Assembly (NCBI GenBank): GCA_035690425.1 | Contig: DASSKO010000002.1 | Span: 1-14,808, forward strand | Length of the DNA: 14,808 nucleotides | Origin: DASSKO01 sp035690425 | Lineage (GTDB): Bacteria > Actinomycetota > Actinomycetes > Propionibacteriales > Nocardioidaceae | Reading direction: 5' to 3' | In this document: in pieces, positions 13,951-14,808 of the stretch | Position numbering within the stretch: position 1 is the first letter of the stretch | Layout of the letters: each line of letters starts with the position of its first letter | Program-made: the position numbers and the translations under genes | Notes under the pieces: generated by a model | What the model saw: only the letters and a program-made list of their open reading frames with translations | The model's database searches: none | Told to the model about the DNA's origin: nothing

Positions 13951-14808
13951 ATGGGCGGCGGTCCGGCGCTGGCGCGCAGGCTCGGCACCGCCGACGCCGT
14001 CGTGATCGGGCTGGGGTCGATGATTGGCGCGGGCGTGTTCGCCACCTTCGGCCCGGCAGCGCAGGCGGCGGGCTCCGGCCTGCTCGTCGGCCTCGCGCTG
14101 GCCGCGGTCGTCGCCTACTGCAACGCGACCTCGTCGGCCCAGTTGGCGGCGGCGTACCCGACCTCGGGCGGGACCTACGTCTACGGCCGGGAGCGGCTCG
14201 GTGACTGGTGGGGATTCCTGGCCGGCTGGGGCTTCGTGGTCGGCAAGACCGCCAGTTGCGCGGCGATGGCTCTCACCTTCGCCGCGTACACCGTGCCGAC
14301 GGGGTGGCAGCGGCCGGTCGCGGTCGCGGCGGTGGTCGCGCTGACCGCCGTCAACTACCGCGGCGTCACCCGCACGGCCCGGCTGACCCGGCTGATCGTG
14401 GTCGTGGTGCTCGGATGCCTCACAGTCGCAGTGATCGCGAGCACGGCCGGCGGCGCGGGGAGCGTCGGACTGTCCGGGGACGTCTGGACGGGCGGCTGGT
14501 ACGGCGTGCTCCAGTCCGGCGGCCTGCTGTTCTTCGCGTTCGCAGGCTACGCACGGATCGCGACGATGGGTGAGGAGGTGCGCGAGCCTGCGCGCACCAT
14601 CCCGCGGGCCATCCTGATCGCCCTCGGCGGCACCGTGGCCGTGTACGTCGTGGTCGCGGTGGCCGTGCTGTCCGTGCTCGGGCCGGACGCCGTGGCGGCC
14701 ACGACGGCACCGCTGTCCGAGGCGGTCGAGGCGGGATCCTGGAGTTGGGCCGAGCCGGTGGTCGGGGTCGGCGCTGCGCTCGCCACGCTGGGCGCACTGC
14801 TCGCGTTG
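13951..14808 (+). CDS. APC-superfamily amino acid permease (3' end outside window)
   Basis: The first 286 residues of a multi-pass membrane transporter; the frame is open to the window end. The N-terminus LGTADAVVIGLGSMIGAGVF is the classical APC motif in the first membrane segment, where the unwound GSMIGAG binds substrate. Next come SGLLVGLALAAVVAYCNATS, then LAAAYPTSGGTYVYGRERLG, which is conserved in amino-acid permeases. Further membrane segments follow, including GVLQSGGLLFFAFAGYARIA and the loop TMGEEVREPARTIPRAI. This fits the APA/CAT-like branch, with about 10-14 segments expected in the full protein. The ATG at 13951 is chosen over an in-frame ATG at 13933 because GGGAGG at 13940-13945 lies five bases before it. 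Substrate is not determined; a proton-coupled amino acid or polyamine uptake role is likely. Confidence 0.9.
   Translation, partial: MGGGPALARRLGTADAVVIGLGSMIGAGVFATFGPAAQAAGSGLLVGLALAAVVAYCNATSSAQLAAAYPTSGGTYVYGRERLGDWWGFLAGWGFVVGKTASCAAMALTFAAYTVPTGWQRPVAVAAVVALTAVNYRGVTRTARLTRLIVVVVLGCLTVAVIASTAGGAGSVGLSGDVWTGGWYGVLQSGGLLFFAFAGYARIATMGEEVREPARTIPRAILIALGGTVAVYVVVAVAVLSVLGPDAVAATTAPLSEAVEAGSWSWAEPVVGVGAALATLGALLAL

Overview
The window is very GC-rich DNA with short intergenic gaps. Its content (a DUF222/HNH-type remnant, an F420/FMN split-barrel protein, ectABCD, probable leaderless genes) fits a high-GC actinobacterium, perhaps Nocardioidaceae or a related order. The genus cannot be fixed from sequence alone, and no rRNA, tRNA, CRISPR array, transposase or phage gene was seen.

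Layout. (1) 1-349: frameshifted and internally deleted remnant of a DUF222/HNH-type gene running in from the left edge. (2) 580-3453 (+): secreted M36 (fungalysin-type) metallopeptidase, closed by a hairpin. (3) 3537-3947 (+): small PPOX-family split-barrel flavin/F420 protein. (4) 4113-7712 (-): three-gene operon for a molybdenum hydroxylase (2Fe-2S, FAD plus 4Fe-4S, and Mo subunits) of the PaoABC/YagTSR aldehyde oxidoreductase type. (5) 7713-8025: 313-nt divergent control region with a perfect 15-bp tandem repeat on the oxidase side and an AT-richer part with repeated CGTTAC/TAACCG words on the ectoine side. (6) 8026-11366 (+): complete ectABCD cluster for ectoine and 5-hydroxyectoine, ending in a very strong hairpin. 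(7) 11476-11931 (-): conserved-looking 151-aa protein of unknown function. (8) 12087-13310 (+): class V PLP enzyme of the cysteine-desulfurase-like VC1184 subfamily, without the usual catalytic cysteine loop. (9) 13339-13872 (-): DUF488 protein. (10) 13951-end (+): 5' part of an APC-superfamily permease, cut by the window edge.

How the genes work together. EctB, EctA and EctC turn aspartate semialdehyde into ectoine, and EctD hydroxylates it; this is a standard osmoprotectant module with all active-site residues in place. The oxidase operon is a self-contained three-subunit enzyme that appears cytoplasmic because no Tat signal is visible on the iron-sulfur subunit. It shares only its upstream region with ectA, and a metabolic link is not evident. 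The other genes look like independent transcription units, several separated by convergent hairpins.

I found no clear previously undescribed multi-gene system. The points most worth checking are regulatory: the unusually long ectA-ectB gap with a hairpin, the repeats in the divergent region, the probable leaderless starts, and a terminator-like hairpin built partly from the 3' end of a coding sequence.
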